Origin: Carya illinoinensis
Lineage: Eukaryota; Streptophyta; Magnoliopsida; Fagales; Juglandaceae
DNA length: 64,000 nucleotides
Reading direction: 5' to 3'
Assembly: GCF_018687715.1 (NCBI RefSeq)
Contig: NC_056752.1
Span: forward strand, 11,815,001-11,879,000
Shown: positions 1 to 10,275 of the stretch, one piece after another
Position numbering within the stretch: the stretch's first letter is position 1
Layout of the letters: the number at the start of each line of letters is the position of its first letter
The notes under the pieces: generated by a model
The model's database searches: none
What the model saw: only the letters and a program-made list of their open reading frames with translations
What the model was told of the DNA's origin: nothing
Translations under genes and position numbers: made by a program

Positions 1-129
1 TCGGTTCAAGTGATTCCAATTATCATTCAGAAACTAAATCATTTGATTCTTAGAATATTAAGCTTGGTTGTAATGATTCTTGTTGCATACATTTGGGTAA
101 AATAATTAATATCTTAACCAAAGTTGAAA

Positions 130-376
130 AATAAGAAAATCTTTTATTTTTCATTTACCACTATTTTTATTTATCTCCAATCATCTGGTCATTGCTTTCA
201 TTTTTCATTAATACCAGTTATTTGGTTCTGCTTTTATCTCTAGTCATCTGTTCAATGTTTTCATTATTCATTAATACCAGGTATAATTTTCACTACTTTA
301 AGCTATCTAGTCATCCAGTTATCTGGTCCTCAATTTACTGCTCTAATTCTGCATAGTTTTTGGTATCAAAGCCATC
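130..376 (+). repeat. Noncoding leader repeat, copy 1, with tRNA-Met-type primer site
   Basis: This stretch is repeated at 1248-1501. Each copy contains two tandem sub-repeats built on 'catctggtcattgctttcat' and 'attaataccagttat'. It ends in tggtatcaaagcc at 361-373, close to the primer-binding sequence complementary to plant initiator tRNA-Met used by pararetroviruses and copia elements. The movement-protein relic starts about 290 bases downstream, which fits a pararetrovirus leader. An old LTR end is the alternative reading. Confidence 0.5.
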
Positions 377-642
377 TGATTTGGCTTCTAGTATGTGTTT
401 TATATTTGTTCATCCAATCTCGTGTTGTCTCTCAATTCTTTGCTTCATCCTCTATTAATCTGGTCTATATTCTTATTTCTGTTGGCGCCACCCTGGTTGT
501 AAAAAATCTCAAGAACTGCCTATAAGGCTCATTTTGCTAGAAAGAGCGTTTAGGGCAAAAGTGTGTAGGTGGTTGACCTCAGGATATGTGTTTTGAAATG
601 CAACAAGTACATTAGTGAAGATAAGATTAGTGAGTATTAAGT
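377..642. other. Leader-like gap before movement-protein relic
   Basis: No open frame of note. By position it would be the spacer between the primer-like site and the movement-protein frame of an integrated pararetrovirus. I see no promoter signal that I can defend. Confidence 0.3.
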
Positions 643-663
643 TTGGTTTTGATTGATTTCATA

Positions 664-1128
664 ATGAATAGAATGTTTAAATCTAATTCAACTATTAGTT
701 CTAGATATAGTATACCTCCTGATATCATTAATGAGGAAGATTTCTTTGTTGAAGAAACTGATAATATTGATTTTAATAAATGGAGTATTCCAAATATTGG
801 TGCTAAATCTATTTACAAAACTAGTTCGATTCAGTCTGCTTTTAAAACTGAGTTCAATGTTAAAACTATTGAACAAATCTATGTTATTTCTAAAACCCAT
901 GAGAAATGCTGCATGTTTAACAGAAAATCGATTCAAGATTTTTTGGTAAAAGGTTACAAATTTCTACATATTGGTTCTGTTCAAGTTGCTATTAAACCTC
1001 TTACAAGGAAATGTATCAATGCTTCGATACTTCTTTGTTTGTGCGATGCTAGGTTTAATAAATTTGAAACCAGCATACTTGGTATGATTCAATCTTCTTC
1101 TCTAACTACTTCTCCCATCTCTCCTTGA
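664..1128 (+). pseudogene. Endogenous pararetrovirus movement-protein fragment
   Basis: The frame opens at ATG 664 (TTG 643 is also in frame) and runs about 154 codons to a stop at 1126-1128. The middle and C-terminal parts resemble the cell-to-cell movement protein (30K superfamily) of caulimovirids integrated in plant genomes. The recognisable stretch is FLHIGSVQVAIKPLTRK at about 963-1013, followed by a conserved block containing LLCLCDARF. Such proteins move virus through plasmodesmata. This copy loses similarity after about 1100 and then stops, so roughly the C-terminal half of the domain is missing. No coat protein, protease or reverse transcriptase follows. It is an old, non-functional insertion. 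The family call rests on recognising conserved blocks, not on a search. Confidence 0.65.
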
Positions 1129-1247
1129 TACCATCCGTGTTTCTCAAAAAATCCTTACGCCTTTAAATTTGTTAAGAAACCTATTTCCCCACCTTCATTA
1201 TAATATTTTGTAAGTTCTTTCACTTTGAATAAACGTTATTATTTCTC

Positions 1248-1501
1248 TTATACTTTCTTTTATTTTTCATTTATCACTATTTTTATTTATCTCCGGTCAT
1301 TTGATCCTTGCTTTCATTTTTCATTAATACCAATTATTTGGTTCTATATTTATCTCCAGTCATCTGGTCATTGCTTTCATTATTCACTAATACCAGTTAT
1401 CATTTTCACTACTTCTAGCTATCTAGTCCTTGAGTCATCTACTTCTCACTTTACTACTCAGATTCCTGCTCTAATTCGGCATCCTTTTTGGTATTAAAGC
1501 C
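1248..1501 (+). repeat. Noncoding leader repeat, copy 2
   Basis: Second copy of the 130-376 repeat, in the same orientation, ending in tggtattaaagcc at 1489-1501. Together the two copies bracket the movement-protein relic. This is expected from tandem or terminally redundant integration of a circular pararetrovirus genome, or from later rearrangement. Confidence 0.5.
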
Positions 1502-1734
1502 AAAAAGTCCTTCATTTAAACTGAGTGACTAACTTGTACCCAAATTAGGAAAAGTGTTGGTTGCCCAAAGGTATAAAACGTTATTGGATTTTGGATTTTA
1601 TATATACATTAACTTTGTAATATCATGGGTAATAATATAAAATTAATTGTACAAAAATTTGAGAAGGTGTTGCTTGCCCAAAGGTATAAAATCTTACTTA
1701 TTTTGAATAATTTAATTTGTGATATAATTAGTGA

Positions 1735-2000
1735 TGTGGAGAGAACAATTTGTGTGTTAGAGTTCATTCCCAAAAGAAGAATTCTGTTGACACTATTAGT
1801 TCATACAATGAAGTAAATGTTGGAGATAACAGTATGTGTGTTAGACTAGTTCACTCCTAAAGGAGGAATTTTGATAACACTACTAGTTTATCCACTGAAG
1901 CCAATGTTGGATGAACAATTTGTATGTCAGAGATTTTTCTCAAATGAGAATTCTCATGATACAGCTAGTCCATCCACATGTTTTAAAATTAGATAGAACA
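1735..2000 (+). repeat. Degenerate tandem repeats of about 90-100 bp
   Basis: Three diverged units each carry a 'tgtgtgttagag'-like start, a 'ttcactcccaaa'-like middle, a 'gaattctgatgaca'-like block and 'ctagttcatcca'. Units lie near 1746-1830, 1831-1915 and 1916-1985. No coding potential is seen. Confidence 0.5.
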
Positions 2001-2312
2001 TTTTGTGTTTTGGGGTTACTCCCAAATGAGGGGTCTCGATGATACTATTTGTTCATTTATAAAAGTTTAAATTATGTTATTGTTTATAAGTTCTAAACTC
2101 AATGCATTGATGTGAGTAAAATTTTTTTCTTGTAGTAAGTATACAAGTATCATTTTGTGTGTGGGGTTACTCCCAAATGCAGGATCTCGATGATACTATT
2201 TGTTCATTTATAAAAGTTTAAATTTTGTTATTGTTCATAAGTGTCGAACTCAAAGCGTTGATGTGGGTAAATTTTTTTTTTCTTGTAGTAAGTATACAAG
2301 TATCATTACAAG
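2001..2312 (+). repeat. Tandem direct duplication of about 155 bp
   Basis: Bases 2001-2152 and 2153-2312 are near copies. Both contain 'ggggttactcccaaatg', 'tctcgatgatactatttgtt' and 'cttgtagtaagtatacaag'. The first part of the unit is related to the degenerate repeats just upstream, so the whole 1735-2312 block is one decayed tandem array. Confidence 0.7.
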
Positions 2313-2465
2313 ATTTTCTATACAAAAAAATTCTAGTTTAGAGCAAGATTAGCATGCCAGACTTACCCTAAGAGTTGGGATCCTAGTTTGTCATTTCGTA
2401 AGTCTAAAATCAATCATTATTGAGATAGTGGTAAAGGGCCAGGAATATATAATGTTTAAGAAAAT

Positions 2466-2656
2466 GGCCTTGTTTGGTTACATAGATGAAATAAGATAAA
2501 AGTTGAAAGTTGAATAAAATATTTTTAAAATATAAATTTTTAATATAATTTTCATTTTAGAATTTAGAAAATTTGAATTGTTCATTATATTTTGTGTAAC
2601 AATTTAAAAAAATTGTAATGATTATATGAGATGAGGAATTGGTAACCAAACCAGGT
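2466..2656. mobile_element. Small MITE with GTTTGGTTAC inverted ends (family copy 1)
   Basis: About 190 bp bounded by tgtttggttac on the left and gtaaccaaac on the right. It has an AT-rich body with 'agttgaaagttgaataaaat' and 'aaaaaaattgtaatgatta'. Related copies lie at about 22848-23120 and 23502-23690. Superfamily not assigned. Confidence 0.5.
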
Positions 2657-2999
2657 CTAGTTACGGCATCTCAAACTTTGAACCCTAAGATTGAAAATGG
2701 TAATATCTTCTTTTTTAATATATCCCGAATTCATTATCCGCTTAGAATGGACTATTCTAACACTACAAGAAATTCGGTCTTTTGCAGCGATTTTTATAGT
2801 GTTGCAAATAAATTCGCTACTAAAGGGGATTAATTACAACGAGCTTCTACTTCGTTGCAGCTTTTAACATCAACTTTTCTGAAATTCCTTTTGCAGCAAT
2901 TGTAACTCCTAATGTGACAGAAAAATGCGCTGAAAAAAGTACAAAACTTGTTGCGACATTTACAATCGTTGTAATTACGTTTAAATCATAGATGATGGT

Positions 3000-5900
3000 G
3001 CGTCAAAATGCCCGAAAATAAAAATTGCGCCTTCGATTGTACCCCGTACACTTCCAAATGCAGACTTCTTCCCCAACTTCTTCCCCATTTTCTCTCCACG
3101 TACCTGTACATTAAGCAAACCCACCCAAACATGTTGCTACACGGCTGTCCTCTTCCACCGAAAACCACCACTAACAGCAATGCCCCCATCGATTTGGCGC
3201 CCGCAGAAGGTATTGTGCTACATTTCCTCTTAGCACGATAAATACCAATTTCCTGGGAGAAGTAGACGGTAGCAACCTTTTCCAGTTCAAAAATCAATCT
3301 TGAAGACATTTCCTAAGCCGCTAGTCGACATCGAGTAAGCCCCTTTTCTTTTCTGATTGCAAACGGTTTTCCAACTGGCCTCCTTGCTGTCCTCTCCTCC
3401 ACTCGATTGTAGCCGATTAACATTGGTAAGATACTCTGTTTTTTTTTTCTTCTTAATGAAACCGTGCAACATGCATCATTTCAATGCCCCATGTATGTTT
3501 GATTTTTTAATTGTTTATTTGGTGGGAGTTTGTTACGATCCTTGCTATGAGTCACCGTATTGTAACTAAGGAAGGGAATGGAAATGGAATGATGGATATG
3601 GCTGTGAAAACAGATAACGAAACTAAAGTGTTTGTGAAAATGCAAATGAGAACCACAAGTTTCCATTGACCACGGGAATGCTTGATAAACTTCTAGTTTT
3701 TCCCTTTCTTCCTTGTGTTTTCCTTATATACATAAATACTACCCTGTATTCTATGCTTTTGATAGGGTAAAATGACATCACCGATTGTAATTGTGATGAC
3801 TCTTGGAATTTAGAAATGATCTGTTATGTGATTGTAATGAAGCTCTGTTTTGCTCATCTTTTTGGTCATTTTTTTTGCTTCCGATTTTTGCCTCATGTTT
3901 TGCTCATCTTGTTAGAAATGATTAGCCTCAGGTTTTGCTCATCTTTTTTTGTATGTAAGCTTTGTTTTCAGTTGTAGGATTTAGTTAATTGTTAACAGTT
4001 GAAGGTATAAAGCTCTATGTTCTTTTTTTTTTTTTTTTTATATGGGCTACTGTGTTGGTATACTTTCTTGGTCAATATGTTTCATTGTACTATGCATTGA
4101 GGTTTTTTGTGCGTATATATATCTATATAGATATAATGTTGTACTGCTTATATTAGATTAGGATGGACACAAGCAGTATGTTGCATTCCTAAGATGCTCA
4201 TTGTATTTCTAGCTTTCCATCAACTTAGTTGCAATCTCATCAAAATTATAAGATGCTCATTATCCTTATCTTCAGAGAATTTAGTATAGGAAGTTGACAT
4301 GAATAAATAGATCATATATATGAAGCTATATTATTAAAGATATTTTTTGGTCTTATATAAAACCTTTTTAATGGAAATTAGTTAAAATTTTTGAAACCCC
4401 AAGAATTAATTAGGCATTATTTTATAATTATTTAAGACATTTCATTCTGATTTTTTTTTTCTTTTCACTCATTACCACTTTAATTATTATATATGGGGCA
4501 TGGAGTGATTTGCATGCATCTCTAATCTCTCAAACTACTTTAAAGATGATCACTTGAAAAGTGAGGGGTTAAAGTCATCCAACAAAGGCACAGTTTTAGA
4601 AGGTTATTGTGACTATGTTTTTTTTCTTCCATGTGTTGTCTTATTTTATATCCTTTTTGTCACTTCTCATGGATGGAATAATAAGTCACTTTATGCTTTA
4701 AGCAGAATCCTTCAACAATTGAACGACTATTCTCATCACTTAGTTTGTTTATCTATTCTTCTTTTTTTTCTTATAAATTTCACTTTATGCTTTAATGAAA
4801 TGCTCTTTTATATCAAAATTGGCTTTCCCTACTGTTAACACTTGATTTAAAGGATATGGAAATCTGTATCTACAAAGGTTATAACACTTAAAATGATTTG
4901 CTAGCATAAGCCTTTAGACGTAGGACATTAATTTCCACATGGTTTAATTGTAGATTATAAGTATATGAAACATAATAATGTTTGGGAAATTTTTTGATAA
5001 GATGTTCTGATAGATGTCAGAGGGCTGGGTGTTCCATTGACTGTTTTGTGGCACCAGCTGTTTGTTTAATTATACTTTTCTTCTTTAAAGTAAGTTTCTT
5101 CCCCAATACTACATATTTTCTTCTTCTCTTTTTTGCTATGTTGCCCTAGCTCTTAGCGTAAATGGAGGTATTGTTACTGCTTGTGTTTTCCAATATCAAT
5201 TCATATTTATAATTTTCTTCTTGTGTATATCATTACATAAACAAGTAATTGTTTATGTAAACATCTAACTAGTAGATTTCTTAAGAAGAACTACAAAGTA
5301 TTTTGGTTCTATTTTGAGATGATGGGCATCATTTGAAGATAGCCCTCTGTTTTAGTGAAAGCTTTTGCTCTGACTCGATTTTTTGGTTAGCTAAAAGAGA
5401 TAGGTCCACATAGAATATAGATCAAAATGATATAGAAAGTATCTCTGCATTTCATTTGTCTAGCTCTTAGGTTGCTGTGCTGCAAAATAAGCTAACCCCA
5501 TTCTACTAAAAAAATGATTCCAAGTATCCCAAGCAAAATCACAGTGTATTCAAAGAGTATCTTAGACATAGATCCTTATTGAAAGCTTATGTTTACTTGG
5601 AGACAACGAATGATGATGGGGTTTACTCCAGCCAACATTTCCCTTGCAAATTCTTCATTAGTCATTGGACATCTCCATGACTATAGAACTTTGAAGTATC
5701 TATAGTACTTTAACAGGAGTTTTTAGACATTGGGTTTACATGTTGGAGTTAAGATATGTTAATAAGAAGGGAAAAGATGTGAAATGACTGCCTTATAAAG
5801 TTTCTTGGCTAATAAAATTCCATTACTGCAGAGAAACTATTTTGCTGTAACCACGATCGCAAACATAGACAAAAAAAACAAAAAAACACTACTGTGGTAG

Positions 5901-6188
5901 TTAAAGTAGTGTCACATTGATTTGGTATTTTTTTTATTGATGATTTGGTATAAAACTACTGATTTGGTGATTTGGTTCTTTGTTGGTAGTTAAAGGAAAA
6001 ACCAAATAATAGCTAATGATACTTGTAGAAGTTCTGCACTGAGCAGTTGAGCTATTAAAAACACGTGTTTGGGCTGTTTAAGCTGTAACTACCTAATGCT
6101 CTTGGACACTGATTTTTTTATTTTGACTGGTGAGTGATGAGATTGGATGGCTAAAATTTGGCAAAAGATACTCATAAAAGAATAATGT
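3000..6188. other. CACTA interior without a convincing gene
   Basis: GC content is higher around 3000-3480 and looks like genic or UTR sequence. The rest is AT-rich with a poly-T run near 4023-4040 and a (TA)-rich stretch near 4115. Open frames are short and lack domain signatures. This may be captured host sequence. Confidence 0.3.
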
Positions 6189-6455
6189 GTGGCCAACTAT
6201 AGGAGATGTTTTTGCTGTAATGCTCAAGTTATGATGAAAAAATTCAAAGATAACTTGATCAAGTGTTCTACAAAAACCAGAGATGTGTGTTTTCAGGTAT
6301 CTTCTTGGGTATCTTGCATATCTTCTTTAGTTACATTTTTTGTATCATTCCATTTACAGCGAGGGTCGGGATAAATATGTGTTTGCGCATACCACAAATC
6401 GCTACTACTAAATATTTGCAATCACCTAACTAGTCATTTTATTTATCACTGCTAG

Positions 6456-6554
6456 GTTGGAGTTGGAGAGAAAGACGTTATAAAGAACGCAACAGATCAA
6501 TTTCCCCCGCACGATGCAGTTGAGAAGTTGTTATATCCTGCCTACAATGCCCAG
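6456..6554 (+). pseudogene. Possible captured host exon (33 codons)
   Basis: A 99-nt open stretch begins after an AG (6454-6455, preceded by a pyrimidine-rich tract) and ends in CAG followed by GT (6555-6556). That is a phase-0 exon of 33 codons containing KNATDQFPPHDAVEKLLYP. Codon composition looks protein-like compared with the surrounding AT-rich DNA. A second candidate exon ends at a CAG/GT at 6296. I do not recognise the protein family. Lying inside a CACTA-like element, it is best read as transduplicated host sequence. Confidence 0.3.
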
Positions 6555-7082
6555 GTGCACTTGGTCTAGATAACATTTTTAAATATAAAATAGCAGAACT
6601 GGTTGCACTATATATTTAGTAGTTAGAAAAGTTGCAGGTTATTGGTTCCATTTGGTCCACCCCATTGTATAGCCCATAACTATATTAATTTGAATTCCCA
6701 AAAAGGATTAGATGAATGAATGTGTTTGATGTTATATCACAAGATTTGAATCCAAGATATTTATTAGTGCATATAAGGGAAGTTTCAGGATTTTTTATTA
6801 TGTTTACTAATTTATAAGTACTTAATATTGGGTTTCGGCTAGGTGTGGTCATTTCATATAGGTGAAAAAATATTGAAAATTCATAAATTCGGTTTAAGGT
6901 ATTAAAACAAAAATAACTTATTATTTGGACATATAAATAACTAACAATTAATAATATTATTTGGACATATTAATTTATTATTTTAAGTTAGTCACTAAAT
7001 TGGACATTTAAATAAGTTAGTTGATTGTCTAAAGATAGAACTTTCAGATACCCATGTCATAAGACGAAGCAGAGGGAAAAAA

Positions 7083-7787
7083 AATTGTAAAAAAAGCCTT
7101 TTGTAGCGATTTTTTATCACTGCAAATATCGAGCGATTCATTCCCAAGCATTGCAAAATAATTTTCAAAATTGCTGCAATTGATCATTTGCAGCGTTTTT
7201 TAACGTTGAAAAACCTCTAAAGAAACAATTACATAGTGTCGAACTACAATTCAAAGCAACGAAAATAAAAATGTTGCGTTTGGTTTCACTCGATTGCAAC
7301 GCTTTTTAAGTATTTGCAGTGATTTAATTACGTTGCAAGAGAACTAAACTAACAGAGATAAAATTGTTGCTTTTGGCATACCCTTTTGCAGCGTTTATAA
7401 ATCAATTGCAGCGATTTTAAGTGTTGCAAAAAATTACAAAAGCAATGAACCAAATGTAACGCTGCTGTTGTTGGGAGGCTATTGCAGCAAAAATTAATGA
7501 TATAGCAAGGATAAATTTCGCTGCAATGGATCAGTTGCACCGCCAATGCACTCAGATGGAGTGGCCTTTTGTAGCGTGATATTTTTGTCTTTGCAGCGAT
7601 ATAGAAACGCTGCAAAAGATAACTTTTGCAGCGTTTTTTCAATTACGTTGCTATTGATAAAAAATAAAGGGTTTATACTGTCGAACATGCAAGGAGGGTA
7701 ATAACGCTGCAATTGATCAATTATAGCGTTTTTAGATAGTATTTGCAAGGATTTTAGGCGCTGCAAAAACCCTAAATCCTTGTAGTG
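7083..7787. repeat. CACTA right subterminal repeat region
   Basis: About 700 bp dense in TTGCAGCG / CGCTGCAA motifs in both orientations, ending in the terminal cttgtagtg. Open frames read on the minus strand here are by-products of the repeat and are not annotated as genes. Confidence 0.6.
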
Positions 7788-7790
7788 ATA

Positions 7791-8163
7791 AAGATATTAT
7801 TGTTTCATCAAAATAATGAAATCTGAATGAGTTGATAATGGTCGTTAGATTAAGACAACTTTATTTTGCTAATTTGTTACTCAAAAATTTGAAAAGAATT
7901 TGCATCTTTTAGCAAAGAAAAGAAATAAGGGTCACCAAAGTGTAAGAATGGTGTCAATTGCACTTTTGAAATAAATTATATGGACAAATGAAAGTTTAGA
8001 TATCCTAAACATAAGACTTAATTGGAAGGGAAGGATAAGCTTTTTTGTCTATACAAGTTTCGAGTCAAATCTTATAAATATTTATAATTGCTTTGTTAAG
8101 TTAAACTCGAGTACAAATGTTCATATTTTAATTTGTTTTAAAACTCCAATTATGTTGATTCCA
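7791..8163. other. No feature seen
   Basis: AT-rich intergenic sequence. I see no open frame, repeat or terminal structure that I can support. Confidence 0.5.
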
Positions 8164-8166
8164 TTT

Positions 8167-8247
8167 TACTACAAGAGTATGTTTTCGTCGGAAATAGTCA
8201 TTTTAGTTGCAAAATTTTGGTTGCAAAAATTTGTCTTTCTTGTAGTG
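8167..8247. mobile_element. 81-bp CACTA-like mini-element
   Basis: The left end reads tactacaaga (first base t rather than c) and the right end tcttgtagtg, giving about 9 bp of inverted match. It is flanked by ttt on both sides (8164-8166 and 8248-8250), consistent with a 3-bp target duplication. It contains the TTGCAAAA-type motifs common in such elements. The flanks are T-rich, so the TTT match is weak evidence alone. Confidence 0.45.
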
Positions 8248-8250
8248 TTT

Positions 8251-9104
8251 TTCTTTTTGATGAAATTTTTATTCATCATCCATTCATAATGCTTTTGTTA
8301 AAAGTATTTTCCACTCATGAGGCATATAATGGAACCTAAAAAAATTTTACAATTTGTGGCATATAAGTTGAAATATGATTACAGAAAAACTCACGTGACG
8401 TATGACATAAAATCTTCAGGAATATCTCCAAAGAAAAGTTGTAGATGTTAGTAAATAAAAGATTTTCTGTATTTAAATTTTTTAATCTCAAGATGTATGG
8501 ATTTGCAATAGATGAAAACAAATCAAACATATCCAAAAAAGATGCCACAATGAATAAGAAGTTTCTTGAAATAATACATATAACACATGTAGACCTTTTT
8601 CTCTCTAATATTTGATAGATAGAAATATTTCATTACTTTCCTAGATGATTTTCATGGTATGGATGCATTTATCTTCTACGTGAGAAGTCTCTAGCCTTTT
8701 TCAATTATTGAGGTACTTTTCGCTGTGATGAATATGTAGAAATATGAAAATCATCGAATTTCATCGAAGTAGTACCATAAAAAATATTAAGGATCAGGCC
8801 ATAACCCTTACCTATTTTCTTAACTTCTTAAAAAAATATATGTAGTAAAACTCTTAAAGGTCATGGTGTATATCTTAAACCTTGTTACTAATAAGTAGTC
8901 TCAAATTTGAGTTATGGACTAATATGATATCCTAATTTGAACTCTCACTTTACACCTTATTCTATTAATTACATACTTCACAAATTAGATCTACTTAATA
9001 AGAAAGAGTTTGATTTACACGCGAGAGGTAGAAATAAGATATAATACAAATAAAAAAATTTATATTTTTTTACCAATTTGAAATTTGAAAATTAGTAGTG
9101 ATTG
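8251..9104. other. No feature seen
   Basis: AT-rich intergenic DNA between the mini-element and the Sirevirus target site. Small open frames here have no recognisable content. Confidence 0.5.
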
Positions 9105-9109
9105 CACAA

Positions 9110-9989
9110 TGAAATTCCCAATGTACCCCTGTAAAACCACGAAATTGTCTACCAATTTCCTTGAACAAATTAGTTAGATCTCAATTATAAAGATTATGAA
9201 ATGAATCAAATACTTTAAAATAAATAATCAAACTTGCAAGACACAACGATTGGTTACGAAGGGAAACCCTTTAAAGAACTCTTTAAAGGTAAAACCCTAC
9301 GGGGCAGCCAAACCCAGGAAAGTCAATCTCATTATTTGAAGAACAATTACAAGTAATAATCAATTACAAAACCTTTGCAATTCGACTCTCTTACTTGCCT
9401 AGACAAACGACCCGTTTGTCTTCTACCACAGTAGCAGCCAGAACCTCTGGCGATCTTCAAATGTTGACCTCCTTTTTTGGAACTCCAAAGGCTGAAACCC
9501 AATCGATGTTGCTTCGCACTCAAAGCACGATCACACTCAAGAAGATATGAAAAATCCCATGAAAATTCTCAAGTGAATTTTCTCTCATAAACACACAGAA
9601 TATCCTCTGTAAAATTCGTGGCTTGAAGTCCTTGAGGAGATACAAAACCGAGTCCCCTTTAAATAGAAGATCTGAAAACAGTTCTAGTTGTAGTAGGACT
9701 CTGCTGACGGTTAGCAACAGACGTGAAAACGCGTCCCGACGGACTGCTAACATTTCGGGATAACTTCTTCTGATATAGACTGAATTCTGTTCCGATTTCT
9801 TCTGGATAAGTGTACTGCTAACAGAACTCGATTTTGACTTCAGGAACTTATCTAAACAACTCCTAATATTTCTAGATAGACTCAACATTGTTTAGACATT
9901 TTTACATTCATCCAACAATAATAAATAATATGATAAGATAAGCCTTATCATTCACTCATCTAATCCTGGCCAACTTTTTTGCCTTTACA
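9110..9989 (-). repeat. Sirevirus E1 3' LTR
   Basis: On the plus strand it starts tgaaattccc and ends gcctttaca. It aligns without gaps to 18162-19041. Differences seen: T/C in 'cctccttttttgg', C/T in 'gagtcccc', T/C in 'acgtgaaa', and G/A at 'cctggcc' and 'ttttgcc'. Confidence 0.93.
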
Positions 9990-10254
9990 ATCTCCCCCTT
10001 TGGCGGATTGATGACGAAACCAGTTTGATGAATGTAGATTTCCTGAAAATATGTCAACTATCAAATCACAAAAAAGTATAGAATATTATAAAGAGTTGTG
10101 ATTTAATAAAACCAGAATGGTCAGTTAGCTTAATCAAAATACATGCCCAAATGTATCTGCATTACAGTCCCAAAAAAAATAACATGATAAGTTTTTCAAA
10201 TGTACTCCCCCTTAGATGCTGCTGCTCCCCCTCAAACTTTTCTCCCCCTTTTTG
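9990..10254 (-). promoter_or_regulatory. Multiple polypurine tracts
   Basis: On the minus strand, AAAGGGGGAGAT abuts the 3' LTR (9990-10001). Further GGGGGAG tracts lie at about 10205-10254. Polypurine tracts prime plus-strand DNA synthesis, and repeated copies upstream of the 3' LTR are typical of Sireviruses. Confidence 0.75.
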
Positions 10255-10275
10255 TCAACAATCAGCCATGGAGGT

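Larger units (their letters stand above)
2761..7787. mobile_element. Non-autonomous CACTA-like DNA transposon, about 5.0 kb
   Basis: The left end reads cactacaagaaattcgg. The reverse complement of the right end reads cactacaaggatttaggg. Both are followed by a shared TTTTGCAGCG block, giving imperfect terminal inverted repeats of about 29 bp. The subterminal regions (2761-2975 and 7083-7787) carry many short TGCAGCG-type repeats on both strands, a CACTA hallmark. No transposase frame is visible, so it would move only in trans. The flanking trinucleotides are taa (2758-2760) and ata (7788-7790), which do not match. The target duplication is therefore decayed, or the two ends come from different insertions. 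Confidence 0.6.

Noticed and set aside
2986..3309. 107-codon minus-strand frame and a 77-codon plus-strand frame in GC-richer DNA
   Set aside because: Neither shows a recognisable domain, and the two overlap on opposite strands. At best captured UTR-like sequence.
7349..7766. Two overlapping minus-strand frames of 90-97 codons
   Set aside because: They are translations of the CACTA subterminal TGCAGCG repeats.
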